From a virus, in IMG/VR virus record IMGVR_UViG_3300035703_000450, positions 1 through 20,966 of that record: 20,966 nt of DNA; one strand, 5' to 3'. The position numbers and the translations under genes were made by a program. Position 1 is the stretch's first letter. Each line of letters opens with the position of its first letter. The notes beneath the pieces were generated by a model. That model had not been told where the DNA came from, made no database searches, and worked only from the letters and a program-made list of their open reading frames with translations. Below are positions 1 through 7,243 of this stretch, piece by piece.

Positions 1-16
1 CCAATACTTCTTCCAC
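1..16 (-). CDS. possible start of a further minus-strand gene, cut by window edge
   Basis: The holin stop codon TAA is followed at once by GTG GAA GAA GTA TTG, which could begin another protein (Met-Glu-Glu-Val-Leu) that leaves the window. The TAA-GTG arrangement is the same as at the membrane-protein/portal junction at 14664. There is no strong ribosome binding site and only five codons are visible, so this is a pointer rather than a gene call. Confidence 0.25.
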
Positions 17-235
17 TTAACCATCACTATTCTTCTCCTTCTGTATGTCTTCCCAAGCTGCCCCAAAAATGTATGAGGTCAGAATCAAACTTATCAACGC
101 AACCCCACCCGTCACCAGGTCACCGGCCCCCATACGGTCAGCCCACACCGCAAGCACCGCCGACACAATCATTCCCACACCGAGAGAGAAGGCTGCGAAA
201 ATATATCTGCGCCGAATCTTCCAGTTATTGCTCAT
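17..235 (-). CDS. putative holin, two membrane segments
   Basis: A 72-aa protein starting MSNNWKIRRRYIF. A short positive head is followed by a hydrophobic segment at about residues 10-30, a polar turn (ADRMGAGD), a second hydrophobic segment at about 38-60, and a charged tail rich in Lys, Glu and Asp. This is the layout of small actinophage holins, which form the membrane lesion that releases the endolysin. The ATG overlaps the stop of the preceding gene (ATGA). A longer reading upstream to 304 exists but lies inside that gene and is rejected. It is the third gene of the endolysin / coiled-coil membrane protein / holin cassette. The holin role is inferred from topology, size and position, not from a catalytic motif. 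Confidence 0.7.
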   Translation of the reverse strand: MSNNWKIRRRYIFAAFSLGVGMIVSAVLAVWADRMGAGDLVTGGVALISLILTSYIFGAAWEDIQKEKNSDG

Positions 236-474
236 GCTGTCATCACCGCGATCAACGGGGAAACGATTGCAGCCAAGAACCCAAACCCTCCGATGGCTTT
301 CCACATATTCATTTCAAGTTTGCGAATCCGAACCTCATGGTCTTCAATCTTGGACTCTTGGTCAGGGAGTGAGTTGGCGATCCGTTCGAGCAGTTTCGCT
401 TGTCGCTGGACTTCCATATAAATGTCGCGCATAGACACTTTCACGCCAGCTGTTTCAGGATGCTCGTCAGTCAC
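232..474 (-). CDS. coiled-coil membrane protein of the lysis cassette
   Basis: An 80-aa protein. Residues about 14-57 (MRDIYMEVQRQAKLLERI onwards) are charged and heptad-like, as in a coiled coil. Residues about 58-79 form one hydrophobic segment (AIGGFGFLAAIVSPLIAV) running to the C-terminus. Small proteins of this shape sit beside actinophage endolysins and are usually annotated as holins or lysis membrane proteins. This one could be the holin, a regulator of the neighbouring two-helix holin, or a spanin-like factor. The GTG start overlaps the endolysin stop in GTGA, so its translation is probably coupled to the endolysin. Family assignment rests on shape and position only. Confidence 0.65.
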   Translation of the reverse strand: MTDEHPETAGVKVSMRDIYMEVQRQAKLLERIANSLPDQESKIEDHEVRIRKLEMNMWKAIGGFGFLAAIVSPLIAVMTA

Positions 475-1163
475 AGTGAACCCTCATTCAGTTTGCGTTG
501 AATCGTAGACCAAGTGCCACGCCCCCACACACCGTCAGCTGTCACACCGATACGCGATTGCACAGCCTTCCTGGTTGGTAGGTCAAGTTTGCCGGTTTGG
601 GGAGTCCCCACCCAAGCCTGAATCGCCTTATAGGTCATAGCCCCTGGCACACCATCCACGCGACCCTGATAGAACTTCTGGTCTTGTAACCAGGTTTGCC
701 ATTGCTTCCAGGTTGCGCGATCTTCACGCCCAGACACTTTCAATGTTGATGCTGCGGAGTTTCCATTCAGGTAAGGCGTGGGATCCACATCGGTTCCCCA
801 GTTGGCCCATTTCCGAACCTCAAAGTGAAGGTGAACCCCAGTGCTCGCCCCAGTAGTCCCCGAAGTGTAAATGAAAGTCCCAGCCTCCACCCGTTCACCC
901 ACGCGGAGCCCAGTCTTGTGCGCCCCATGATAGTAAGCCGTATGCACTTCCCCATGATCTATGAGCACAGTGTGACCGCCACCTTTAGGGCTCCAACCGA
1001 TATGAGCGACAACGCCTGGCGCTGCCGAAGTCACCGGAAAAGTCCCTGCAACATCAAGCCCACGATGTTTAGTCTGCCTGCCTGTAATCGGGTGCTTACG
1101 CATCCCATACTTGCCGTTGGGATTGATAGTGAACCCGTCAGGCCAGGGTTTCTGAAGTTTCAC
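471..1163 (-). CDS. endolysin: M23 metallopeptidase with peptidoglycan-binding tail
   Basis: A 230-aa protein that should cut peptide cross-links in the host cell wall at the end of infection. The N-terminal half is an M23 (LytM/lysostaphin-type) zinc peptidase. The HxxxD zinc motif is H33 and D37 (KHRGLDVAG), an active-site His follows at H79 (YYHG), and the HxH motif is H111 and H113 (HLHFEV). The C-terminal part, about residues 145-228, carries two peptidoglycan-binding-like repeats, around GRVDGVPGAMTYKAIQ and GVTADGVWGRGTWSTIQ. There is no signal peptide, so export should depend on the holin downstream. The start is GTG, preceded by GAGG at 7-base spacing. The gene begins right after the small virion protein and overlaps the next gene by four bases. 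Confidence 0.9.
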   Translation of the reverse strand: MKLQKPWPDGFTINPNGKYGMRKHPITGRQTKHRGLDVAGTFPVTSAAPGVVAHIGWSPKGGGHTVLIDHGEVHTAYYHGAHKTGLRVGERVEAGTFIYTSGTTGASTGVHLHFEVRKWANWGTDVDPTPYLNGNSAASTLKVSGREDRATWKQWQTWLQDQKFYQGRVDGVPGAMTYKAIQAWVGTPQTGKLDLPTRKAVQSRIGVTADGVWGRGTWSTIQRKLNEGSL

Positions 1164-1165
1164 CG

Positions 1166-1489
1166 TTACGCCTCAACCCAGGTGAAAGTTTCCTCATCCA
1201 AAACCCAGTCAGCGATCTCATCAGTAGGCTCAGGCTTAGGTGCAATGAAAGCATCCAGGTTCTCGTCATAGGTGTAACCGATACCGGCATAGTTGCCCCT
1301 GAAAGGTGTGCCACCGTTAGCGTGAATTCCTGCGAGCGTGTTGTAAGAAGTTTGCACGCACCGTTGACCCCTGAAAGCACCGTAATAGTCCTCCCAAGAA
1401 GTCACACCCTCGGCAAGGTCATCCTCATCCCTGCCCACAATAACCTCAGTGACCAGGTTGCTTTCGTTGAGAAATGCATAATGTGCCAT
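1166..1489 (-). CDS. small virion-associated protein of the type found in aquatic phages
   Basis: A 107-aa protein beginning MAHYAFLNESNLVTEVIVG. It has a central QTSYNT...FRGNYAGIGYTYDENLDAF block and a C-terminal WVLDEETFTWVEA. From memory this pattern (MAHFA-N-V-VIV, then RKNYAGIGYTYD, then WVL-EET-W) recurs in small structural or hypothetical proteins of marine and freshwater phages infecting quite different hosts. It often lies beside tail-fibre genes, as here. No enzymatic motif is visible. The ATG overlaps the fibre gene stop in TGATG. Its role is unknown. A tail-tip or fibre accessory role is inferred from position. Confidence 0.7.
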   Translation of the reverse strand: MAHYAFLNESNLVTEVIVGRDEDDLAEGVTSWEDYYGAFRGQRCVQTSYNTLAGIHANGGTPFRGNYAGIGYTYDENLDAFIAPKPEPTDEIADWVLDEETFTWVEA

Positions 1490-2553
1490 CACGCCACCGT
1501 TACCGTTCCTGTTCCAGCAGTGAAACTTGTTATCTTGAAATTGCCAGATGTTGAAGTTGTAGAAGTCAAACCAACGCCAACCGTCAAGGTTAAACTGCTT
1601 GGATATTTGATAAGCACAATGCCAGAACCGCCAGCCCCAGCAGCAGTTGTATCATTACCGGCCCCACCACCACCACCAGTGTTAGCTGTTCCAGAAACCC
1701 CAGCGGTTCCACTCTGTCGGACACCGCCAGCACCACCACCACCAGAACCGCCAGTGCCGTTCTCGCCTCCGAAAAACGATGAACCGCCACCGCCTCCGGC
1801 TCGCGTAACAGCAGTACCCGATATAGACGAAGAAACTCCGGCTCCACCATCACCCCACCCTGGACCGACACCGTTACCACCGACAGCACCGGCCCCACCA
1901 CCACCACCGCCAGCAGCACCAGCACCAGCAGTACCACCAGCAAACCCTTGACCAGCTACCGGCGGCCCACCAGCGTTAGACACTGGCCCACCACCACCAC
2001 CAGAACCACCATCACCAGCAGCAGTCGAATTATCTTGCCGGCCACCGCCACCGCCAGTCGCATAAACCCCACCAAGATAACTAAGACTGCCGCGCGTACC
2101 GGCAACACCAGCACCTGAGCTTGCGGCACCACCAGCGCCAACCGTTACCGTAAAAGAATAACCAGGATTGAAACCCAAAGAAGGAACCGCAGAGCCACCG
2201 CCACCAGAGTTTTCGCCAACTACAGAAGACAAATATCCGCCAGCACCACCGCCACCGGCAGCTTCTCGGTTAGTGTTATTAGTACCGCGACCACCACCAC
2301 CACCACCAGCGACAACCACAAAATCTAGTGTTTTCAATCCTGTTTCCAACTCGGCCCAAGCTGTCCCGTTATAGAACTGCAACGCATCAGTGTCTTTCAG
2401 AAAAGCAAACTGGCCCTCCACCGGCGCAGTGATCGCTGACCCACGCGCAGCAGTCCCAGCAAAGACGAGCACACCCTGCATGAGGTAGTCGTTTATCAGG
2501 TCTTCCGTCAAAATCTCTCCACTGACGAACTCGCGGTAACCGCCTGCAGCCAT
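1489..2553 (-). CDS. tail fibre / adhesin with glycine-rich C-terminal domain
   Basis: A 354-aa protein and the probable receptor-binding fibre. Residues about 1-68 form a base domain shared with the preceding gene (VLVFAGTAARGSAIT...EGQFAFLKDTDAL). Residues about 75-310 are extremely rich in glycine, with many GGGGG and GGxGG runs separated by short hydrophobic or aromatic segments. This region ends in GSGIVLIKYP, the usual close of the phage glycine-rich domain. The last ~35 residues are Thr/Ser-rich beta strand. Such domains fold as polyglycine helix sandwiches in some phage adhesins. The ATG at 2553 lies in the junction CTAATGGC and has GGGGGAA upstream. A start at 2568 would be non-ATG and is rejected. 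The proline-rich reading frame opposite it is a mirror of the glycine codons. Confidence 0.82.
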   Translation of the reverse strand: MAAGGYREFVSGEILTEDLINDYLMQGVLVFAGTAARGSAITAPVEGQFAFLKDTDALQFYNGTAWAELETGLKTLDFVVVAGGGGGGRGTNNTNREAAGGGGAGGYLSSVVGENSGGGGSAVPSLGFNPGYSFTVTVGAGGAASSGAGVAGTRGSLSYLGGVYATGGGGGRQDNSTAAGDGGSGGGGGPVSNAGGPPVAGQGFAGGTAGAGAAGGGGGGAGAVGGNGVGPGWGDGGAGVSSSISGTAVTRAGGGGGSSFFGGENGTGGSGGGGAGGVRQSGTAGVSGTANTGGGGGAGNDTTAAGAGGSGIVLIKYPSSLTLTVGVGLTSTTSTSGNFKITSFTAGTGTVTVA

Positions 2554-2762
2554 TAGAAATTCCCCCAACTAGTTTTGAAAACCGTCAACTTATCTACATC
2601 CTTCAAAAACGCAAACATGCCCTCAGAAGGCGAAGTGATCGCAGCATCCCGAGCCGCAGCCGAAGCAAACACCATAATCATCTGATCCATCATGAAAGTG
2701 TTTACCTCCGAGGCAAGAAGGACATTCCCATCCTGGAACACCTTGAACCCTGCACCAGCCAA
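2553..2762 (-). CDS. free-standing fibre-base domain protein
   Basis: A 69-aa protein (MAGAGFKVFQDGNVLLASEV onward) that aligns along its whole length with the first ~68 residues of the glycine-rich fibre downstream. The shared pattern is VFA-x-x-AAR-x-x-AIT-x-P-x-EG-x-FAFLKD-x-D-x-L. It is probably a tail-tip or fibre attachment subunit produced by duplication of the base domain. The start is TTG, but a perfect AGGAGG lies seven bases upstream and overlaps the stop codon of the minor tail gene. This makes the unusual start convincing. Its own stop overlaps the fibre start in CTAATGGC. Confidence 0.75.
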   Translation of the reverse strand: MAGAGFKVFQDGNVLLASEVNTFMMDQMIMVFASAAARDAAITSPSEGMFAFLKDVDKLTVFKTSWGNF

Positions 2763-2773
2763 TTCAACGCCTC

Positions 2774-3970
2774 CTAGAAACCAAGAACGCCTGGAGCGCC
2801 CACACCTATTGTACCGAACACTGGGTCGCCAATGACGAAGAGTGAAGTCTGAAGTGAGCCCACACCCACAGTGATGATGTGGTCTTCAGCAGAGATCTGA
2901 TGGTTGATGGCGATGACAAGACCGTAACGCTCAATGGCTGGCGCAATACCGTTAGGAGTGAACTTCACCTGAATCACAGAGCCCATGTCCAGGCCAAACA
3001 TTGCAGCCTTCTGGGAGCTGTTCAGATTGGCCATATCTACAGACAGCCTTGCAAACCGGTAATCCGGTTCCCCATACCGGCCCACAAGAAAGTCTGCGTA
3101 ATCCTCAACCTGTGTCAGCGTAGACAACAGGGTTTGCACATCCCTATCCAGGATGCCGTAGCGAGTCTGTGACAGCGCGTTATTAGATGTTGCAGTGCCA
3201 GCATTAGAGGACACTGTGATCTGGTTGTAAAGCTCCTCAGTGCCATACTCCACCAGTGCTGGTGCAAAGGGAATCCCTGTGCCGTCATCAGCGAACACTG
3301 TCACATTGTCTGTGGTGGGTGTGGAGAGTCGGTCTTTGAAAGCCACTCGGCCTTGCTTGTCAATGAACAGAAGGCCACCCTCTGAGAGTTCCACCTGTTG
3401 CAGGTAGGTGAGAGCGTTGCCTTCAAACACATCAGCTCCGAGTGTGGAAGCGCCAGTGTCAATGTTGCGCTCCGAAACTGGCCAGTCCACAGTAGGCATA
3501 TTCAGGACAGCTGTCACCCTGTCACCGGAAGATTGCACTGTTGCGGTCCCAGCCGTCAACACCTGTTGTGCAAGGAAAGTCAAACCGTCAGAAGCTTGCA
3601 ACTCTGCAACAGACTGACCGGAAACATCGTAGCCAAGGTTCCAGTCAGTGACCTTCCCCACATATTGTGCTGTACCGTCAGCGAGCACTCGCACATCACG
3701 CCTGGGGACAATGTTGCCGACGAAAGGTGAAGCAGAGAACAGTGGATCAAAAGCCCTGTCAGTGTTATTGAACTCCACATTTAGAGAACCAGCGTTGAAC
3801 CGGTCCAGGTCTCGGTTCTTACCCCTGGCAATACTGATAGATCTAACCCTTGAAGTGACATCCTCAAAGGTGATACCGCCAATAGTGAACTCTGTGGAAC
3901 CGATAAGACCGGCAACAGGATCGTCAAGGGTGAAAGACTTTGACAGTCCAAGCTCAACTGTTACAGCCAT
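2774..3970 (-). CDS. minor tail protein (distal tail / baseplate type)
   Basis: A 398-aa protein placed directly after the tape measure, where phages of this type encode the distal tail or tail-hub protein. The N-terminal part contains FEDVTSRVRSISIARGKNR, then FNAGSLNVEFNNTDRAFDP and VPRRDVRV. I recognise this block from actinophage minor tail proteins. The rest is beta-rich with one enriched Gly/Val C-terminus (GTIGVGAPGVLGF). No peptidase motif is visible. The ATG overlaps the tape-measure stop in CTAATGGC with no clear separate ribosome site, which suggests coupled translation. The minor tail class is fairly sure. Whether it acts as Dit, Tal or both is not decidable here. Confidence 0.8.
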   Translation of the reverse strand: MAVTVELGLSKSFTLDDPVAGLIGSTEFTIGGITFEDVTSRVRSISIARGKNRDLDRFNAGSLNVEFNNTDRAFDPLFSASPFVGNIVPRRDVRVLADGTAQYVGKVTDWNLGYDVSGQSVAELQASDGLTFLAQQVLTAGTATVQSSGDRVTAVLNMPTVDWPVSERNIDTGASTLGADVFEGNALTYLQQVELSEGGLLFIDKQGRVAFKDRLSTPTTDNVTVFADDGTGIPFAPALVEYGTEELYNQITVSSNAGTATSNNALSQTRYGILDRDVQTLLSTLTQVEDYADFLVGRYGEPDYRFARLSVDMANLNSSQKAAMFGLDMGSVIQVKFTPNGIAPAIERYGLVIAINHQISAEDHIITVGVGSLQTSLFVIGDPVFGTIGVGAPGVLGF

Positions 3971-5739
3971 TAGGCGCTCGCAAACACAGGACCGCTAGTG
4001 CGCTCGAACTTCTTGATGGCTGACACAATCTGAGCTCCGAGCGCTGCCCCGTTAGTTCCCATACCAGCGTTGACTGTGATGTTGTAAGTGTTCCCACCGA
4101 GCGCATCGTTAGGGGTAATCCTGCCACCGCCTGCTGCAGGTGTGAACAGCTCTGGCCCCATCTCGCCGACAAGGAAAGAGCCACTAGAAGAGACAGGACC
4201 ACCGGCAGCCCTCCGGCCCCTCAACGGGATATCGGTTGCTGCACTTCCGATGTCGTAGCCGTCATTTTGAAGTCGCTCAAAGGCCTTTCTAATGTCATTG
4301 ATGGCGTTAGAAATACGCTCCAAGGCTCGCGCATAAAGCGACATGGGGTTGAGCATATCCAAAAAGAATCCCATGATCGTTGGAGTTTCCTCTCCAAACA
4401 TCTCAAAACTGTTCAGCATCTCATCAACGAAAAAGGAAATGTCATCAATGATAGAGGCCATGTTTCCAAGGGATGGGAGCACAGACTCAACAGCATCCAA
4501 AAGGATAGGAACCAAACTGCCAGCCATCTCACCAAGCTGGGTGACAGTCTCCTCAATGTCCGGCCATATCTCAGCAAACTTCGCTGCAATGTTCGCCATA
4601 GCTTCGCTCTCAGCAAAGTCAGAAATCGCGCCAAAAATGTTGATGAAAGCGGTCTCAATCTCATCACCGTTCTCCTCCACCCAGCCTTGAAAGTTAGCCA
4701 GGTGTGGCAGGAGATCATCAAGAATCGCCCCACCAATATCAATCAGGCTGTCCTTAGCGGTTGCCATAGCCACATCAAACTTCTGTTGCGAAGTGTCAGA
4801 GACAATCGCCATTGCCTCATCTAATATGCCCACACCATCAGTCATCTGACCGATGATGTCTGTGTTGGTTTGCAGGTTAGGTCCTGTCAAAGCCAGGACA
4901 GCGTTCAAACCTTCAATAGATCCAAAGACTCTGGTGATTGCATCTTCGTTGTCACCGAACGCTGCGCGCATGTCAACGATGGTGGCAAGAAAGCCCTTTT
5001 CTTTGATGCTCTGCCGGACACCATCAGCGCTCATACCAAACTCAGCGAGTATTGCGTTAGCTTCAGAGGAGGGTTTCAGGAAAGCCTGGAAAGCTCCACG
5101 CACACCAGTAACAGCTTCAGAAGCGTTGAGACCACCTCTGGTCAGACCAGCAATGACACCTAGGGTTTCTTGCAAGCTAATACCAAGCTCGGCAGAGATA
5201 GGGATAACTCGGCCCAAAGATGCTGCAAGCTCCTCTGGTGCAAACTGACCAAGCCGGACAGCCTCAGCGAGAGCATCTACAGCCTCACTGCCAGAGATTA
5301 CTGAAGGACCGTAAGTGTTCATGGCTGCGGTTGCAGCGTTAGCAATGGAGCTCATGTCACCGAGTCCGACAGCTGCACCCTTCAGGGAGGCTTCCAGGAC
5401 ATCTATGGCATCAGCGCCACGCAACCCCGAGGAAGTAATAAAGAACAGTGCCTCGCCAGCTTCATTACCGGACTTACCAAACTGTGGTCCAAGCCTCCTA
5501 GCGGCCTCCTGCAACTCAGTGATCTCATCGGTAGTCAAACCAACCAAACCCTGAATCTTGGCAAAGGTAGTCTCAAACTGTGCAGCCTCACGCACAGAAG
5601 CAACAGCCACAGCAGTCAACGCTGCTGCAGCCACCCTGCCCACATCTACCGCAAAGTTTTGGAAGTTAGCGAGCGCCCTCTGAGCACCCTCCAAACCCTT
5701 CGCATCAAACTTTGTAACCAGCGGAATGAAAATAGCCAT
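3970..5739 (-). CDS. tape measure protein
   Basis: A 589-aa protein that sets tail length and is ejected with the DNA. The N-terminal ~270 residues match the phage minor tail / TP901 tape-measure core: REAAQFETTFAKIQGLVGL, then EAGEALFFITSSGLRG, then FAPEELAASLGRVIPISAEL, then LTRGGLNASEAVTGVRGAF. The middle is helical with an Ala-rich stretch near residues 33-49. The C-terminus has the common RRAAGGPV and GEMGPELFTP motif. At roughly 0.15 nm per residue (general knowledge) it predicts a short tail of about 90 nm. It follows the chaperone genes, as expected. The ATG overlaps the previous stop in CTAATGGC, with AAGGA nine bases upstream. Confidence 0.92.
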   Translation of the reverse strand: MAIFIPLVTKFDAKGLEGAQRALANFQNFAVDVGRVAAAALTAVAVASVREAAQFETTFAKIQGLVGLTTDEITELQEAARRLGPQFGKSGNEAGEALFFITSSGLRGADAIDVLEASLKGAAVGLGDMSSIANAATAAMNTYGPSVISGSEAVDALAEAVRLGQFAPEELAASLGRVIPISAELGISLQETLGVIAGLTRGGLNASEAVTGVRGAFQAFLKPSSEANAILAEFGMSADGVRQSIKEKGFLATIVDMRAAFGDNEDAITRVFGSIEGLNAVLALTGPNLQTNTDIIGQMTDGVGILDEAMAIVSDTSQQKFDVAMATAKDSLIDIGGAILDDLLPHLANFQGWVEENGDEIETAFINIFGAISDFAESEAMANIAAKFAEIWPDIEETVTQLGEMAGSLVPILLDAVESVLPSLGNMASIIDDISFFVDEMLNSFEMFGEETPTIMGFFLDMLNPMSLYARALERISNAINDIRKAFERLQNDGYDIGSAATDIPLRGRRAAGGPVSSSGSFLVGEMGPELFTPAAGGGRITPNDALGGNTYNITVNAGMGTNGAALGAQIVSAIKKFERTSGPVFASA

Positions 5740-6347
5740 TAGCGGCCCATCCTTATTCTTTGAATCTCCATAGTGGCATCGCGCATGTAAGCATCAATAG
5801 CTCGCTTACCAAGCCCCTCAATGGTCTTGTAGCGCGTTACAGCCGAATCAAAGGCGAAGTATCCACCTGTGCCTCTAATGGGCTTAGCTTGGCGTATACC
5901 GGCGTTGAAGGCCCTTCCCTGACCATTCACCCGATGCTGGAAGCCAGGAACACCATTCTTTTCATATACTGCCGAGAAAGTACGCCCAGGCCTCTTACTA
6001 GATCCGGCAAGCTCGGCATAATCAAAACCAATACCGCCAGCACCCCTAGTGCCACCAGTAAACTTCATTGCCAAAAGCCTTTGAGTGTTACCACGCCCAG
6101 TGCCAGGAGTAAACGACACCGAAGCTTTAGGCACACCAGTCCACCTGGTCACACCATTCACAGGATTACCACCCCTGCGAGTGTTAGGACCCATACCTGA
6201 AAGCGGTGGAGTCTGTGGAACATCACCGGCAATCTCACGCGCAATTGGCAGAATCATCCCACGCATGTCAGCTCTCAACTTATTGACAGCCTTGCGATCC
6301 AAGTCCCGTAAGGTCTTAGTGACCTCCACAAGGCCCTCCACGCGCAT
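5739..6347 (-). CDS. HK97 gp10-like neck / tail completion protein
   Basis: A 202-aa basic protein starting MRVEGLVEVTKTLRDLD. This N-terminus resembles HK97 gp10-family proteins (G-L-x-E-x-x-x-x-L, then KLRADMRGMILPIAREIA). The centre is Gly/Arg-rich, with FDYAELAGSSKRPGR resembling the YA-x-x-x-E-x-G turn of that family. It would help join head and tail or complete the tail. Its place between the chaperones and the tape measure is unusual, since gp10-like genes normally precede the tail terminator. The ATG at 6347 has no good ribosome site. An in-frame TTG at 6362 has GGAG six bases upstream and may be the true start. Either start overlaps the end of the frameshifted chaperone. Confidence 0.55.
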   Translation of the reverse strand: MRVEGLVEVTKTLRDLDRKAVNKLRADMRGMILPIAREIAGDVPQTPPLSGMGPNTRRGGNPVNGVTRWTGVPKASVSFTPGTGRGNTQRLLAMKFTGGTRGAGGIGFDYAELAGSSKRPGRTFSAVYEKNGVPGFQHRVNGQGRAFNAGIRQAKPIRGTGGYFAFDSAVTRYKTIEGLGKRAIDAYMRDATMEIQRIRMGR

Positions 6348-6388
6348 CTGAGTAGACAGCAAGACACACTCCAATCCTGCTACCTATT

Positions 6389-6807
6389 CTATCGCTTGCG
6401 CTTGCGTGGCCTCTGGCTCCCCTTATATTTAGCTTCCACAGCGCGCTGAATAGTAAACAGCATCCGAGGGTGCAAGTTACCGAGCTCGGTGGGACTGATA
6501 CCGGTCTCCACTGCAAGTTGCGCAATAAGCCAATGGGCTGAGGAATCACCCAGCCCTATTATTTTTTTGGGGGAGCAGCCTCAACAGTCGAAACAGTCTC
6601 AACCCACTTCTCAAAGCTTAGGCTGGTAGCACCGGTTCGCTTCAAAACATGCCAGGCAAGCCACAGCAGGTGTGTGATTTTCACTCCCTGACCAAGGCTA
6701 GAAACACTTATATCAAACTGTGCCTCAAAAGCTACAAGGTCAGCGGCAATACCACTGACCTCGTGACTAGATTCATCCAATAGTGTGACAAGAAGATTGA
6801 AGTTCAT
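6389..6807 (-). CDS. tail assembly chaperone, -1 frameshifted long form (gpGT-like)
   Basis: If the ribosome slips back one base on A AAA AAA at 6568-6562, it avoids the TAA and reads 57 more codons to a TAG at 6391-6389. The extension begins IIGLGDSSAHWLIAQLAV and ends SQRPRKRKR. This gives a 139-aa fusion. The extension looks like a genuine gpT domain: a helical WLIAQLAVETGISPTELG core and a strongly basic tail. It has no start codon of its own at the right place, so only the frameshift explains it. An open frame from 6316 to 6549 is in a different frame and is a shadow. The coding overlap with the gp10-like gene is absent or small, depending on that gene's start. Confidence 0.82.
6535..6568 (-). 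promoter_or_regulatory. programmed -1 ribosomal frameshift signal
   Basis: The heptamer A AAA AAA occupies 6568-6562 in the chaperone reading frame (CCA AAA AAA TAA). Five bases downstream is a stem-loop with a perfect 6-bp stem, GGGCTG (6556-6551) pairing with CAGCCC (6540-6535), around a 10-base loop. Slippery site, short spacer, stem-loop and an open -1 frame together are the classic layout of tail-chaperone frameshifting. Confidence 0.82.
6559..6807 (-). CDS. tail assembly chaperone, short form (gpG-like)
   Basis: An 82-aa product between the tail tube and the tape measure, the standard position of the gpG chaperone that keeps the tape measure soluble and recruits tube subunits. It has an acidic helical N-terminus (LLDESSHEVSGIAADLVAFE), a hydrophobic helix (ITHLLWLAWHVLKRTG), and ends in VEAAPPKK. 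The last codons CCC CCA AAA AAA TAA carry the slippery run. Most ribosomes should stop here, giving an excess of the short form over the extended form, as known for lambda gpG and gpGT. The start is an ATG at 6807, 19 bases after the tail-tube stop. Confidence 0.85.
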   Translation of the reverse strand: MNFNLLVTLLDESSHEVSGIAADLVAFEAQFDISVSSLGQGVKITHLLWLAWHVLKRTGATSLSFEKWVETVSTVEAAPPKK

Positions 6808-6826
6808 GTCACAGATACTACCCTAT

Positions 6827-7234
6827 TTAGACAGTACCCCTGGTGATTGCGCCATCAACCGGCCAAGTAACATCCATAGTGGCCAGATCGCCCACATTGG
6901 AAGCAAAGGGAGTTGTTTGAACCACAAGCGCGTTGAACCGGTACTCAGGATTTGCGGTTCCAACAGTAGAGCTGGTTGGCCTGATGGTGATTGCAACAGT
7001 GCCACCCAGGTTGCTGAAGATGGTGCTGTCAACCGAGCCCACAGCAAAGTCCTGGTGGAAGCTGAGAGTCACAGAAGCATCCTGAAGTCCGGCGATATAT
7101 CTGCGTGCAGTGTTGCCAAAACTGGTGATCTCCAGTTGCTCCCTTGTAATGTCAAGAGTGGCTGCGGCAAGGCTGGTAGAAAAATCAACTGCGTTGATCG
7201 TAATGTCGTAATCTGTAGCTGAAAACTTCGCCAC
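6827..7234 (-). CDS. major tail tube protein
   Basis: A 135-aa beta-rich protein starting MAKFSATDYDITINAVDFS. The block EITSFGNTARRYIAGLQDAS and the following VTLSFHQDFAVGSVDS match the actinophage tail-tube family, in which each subunit stacks as hexamer rings around the tape measure. The size is at the short end for major tail proteins, with no added Ig-like domain. The GTG start has a strong AAGGAG five bases upstream, which fits a protein needed in hundreds of copies. It lies between the tail terminator and the chaperone genes, the canonical order. Confidence 0.85.
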   Translation of the reverse strand: MAKFSATDYDITINAVDFSTSLAAATLDITREQLEITSFGNTARRYIAGLQDASVTLSFHQDFAVGSVDSTIFSNLGGTVAITIRPTSSTVGTANPEYRFNALVVQTTPFASNVGDLATMDVTWPVDGAITRGTV

Positions 7235-7243
7235 AATGTCTCC

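Noticed and set aside
825-1271. Plus-strand open frame opposite the endolysin
   Set aside because: It spans the endolysin and the next gene in antisense, without ribosome site or recognisable protein features.
1322-1951. Long plus-strand open frame with a proline-rich product
   Set aside because: It is the complement of the glycine-rich fibre gene. GGN codons read backwards give CCN proline codons. No ribosome site, and opposite to all other genes.
6316-6549. Open frame MIPQPIGLLRNLQWRP after the tail chaperone
   Set aside because: It is out of frame with the real -1 extension, which reads IIGLGDSSAHW and has gpT-like features. The product of this frame is Cys/Gly/Arg-rich and unlike any tail protein.
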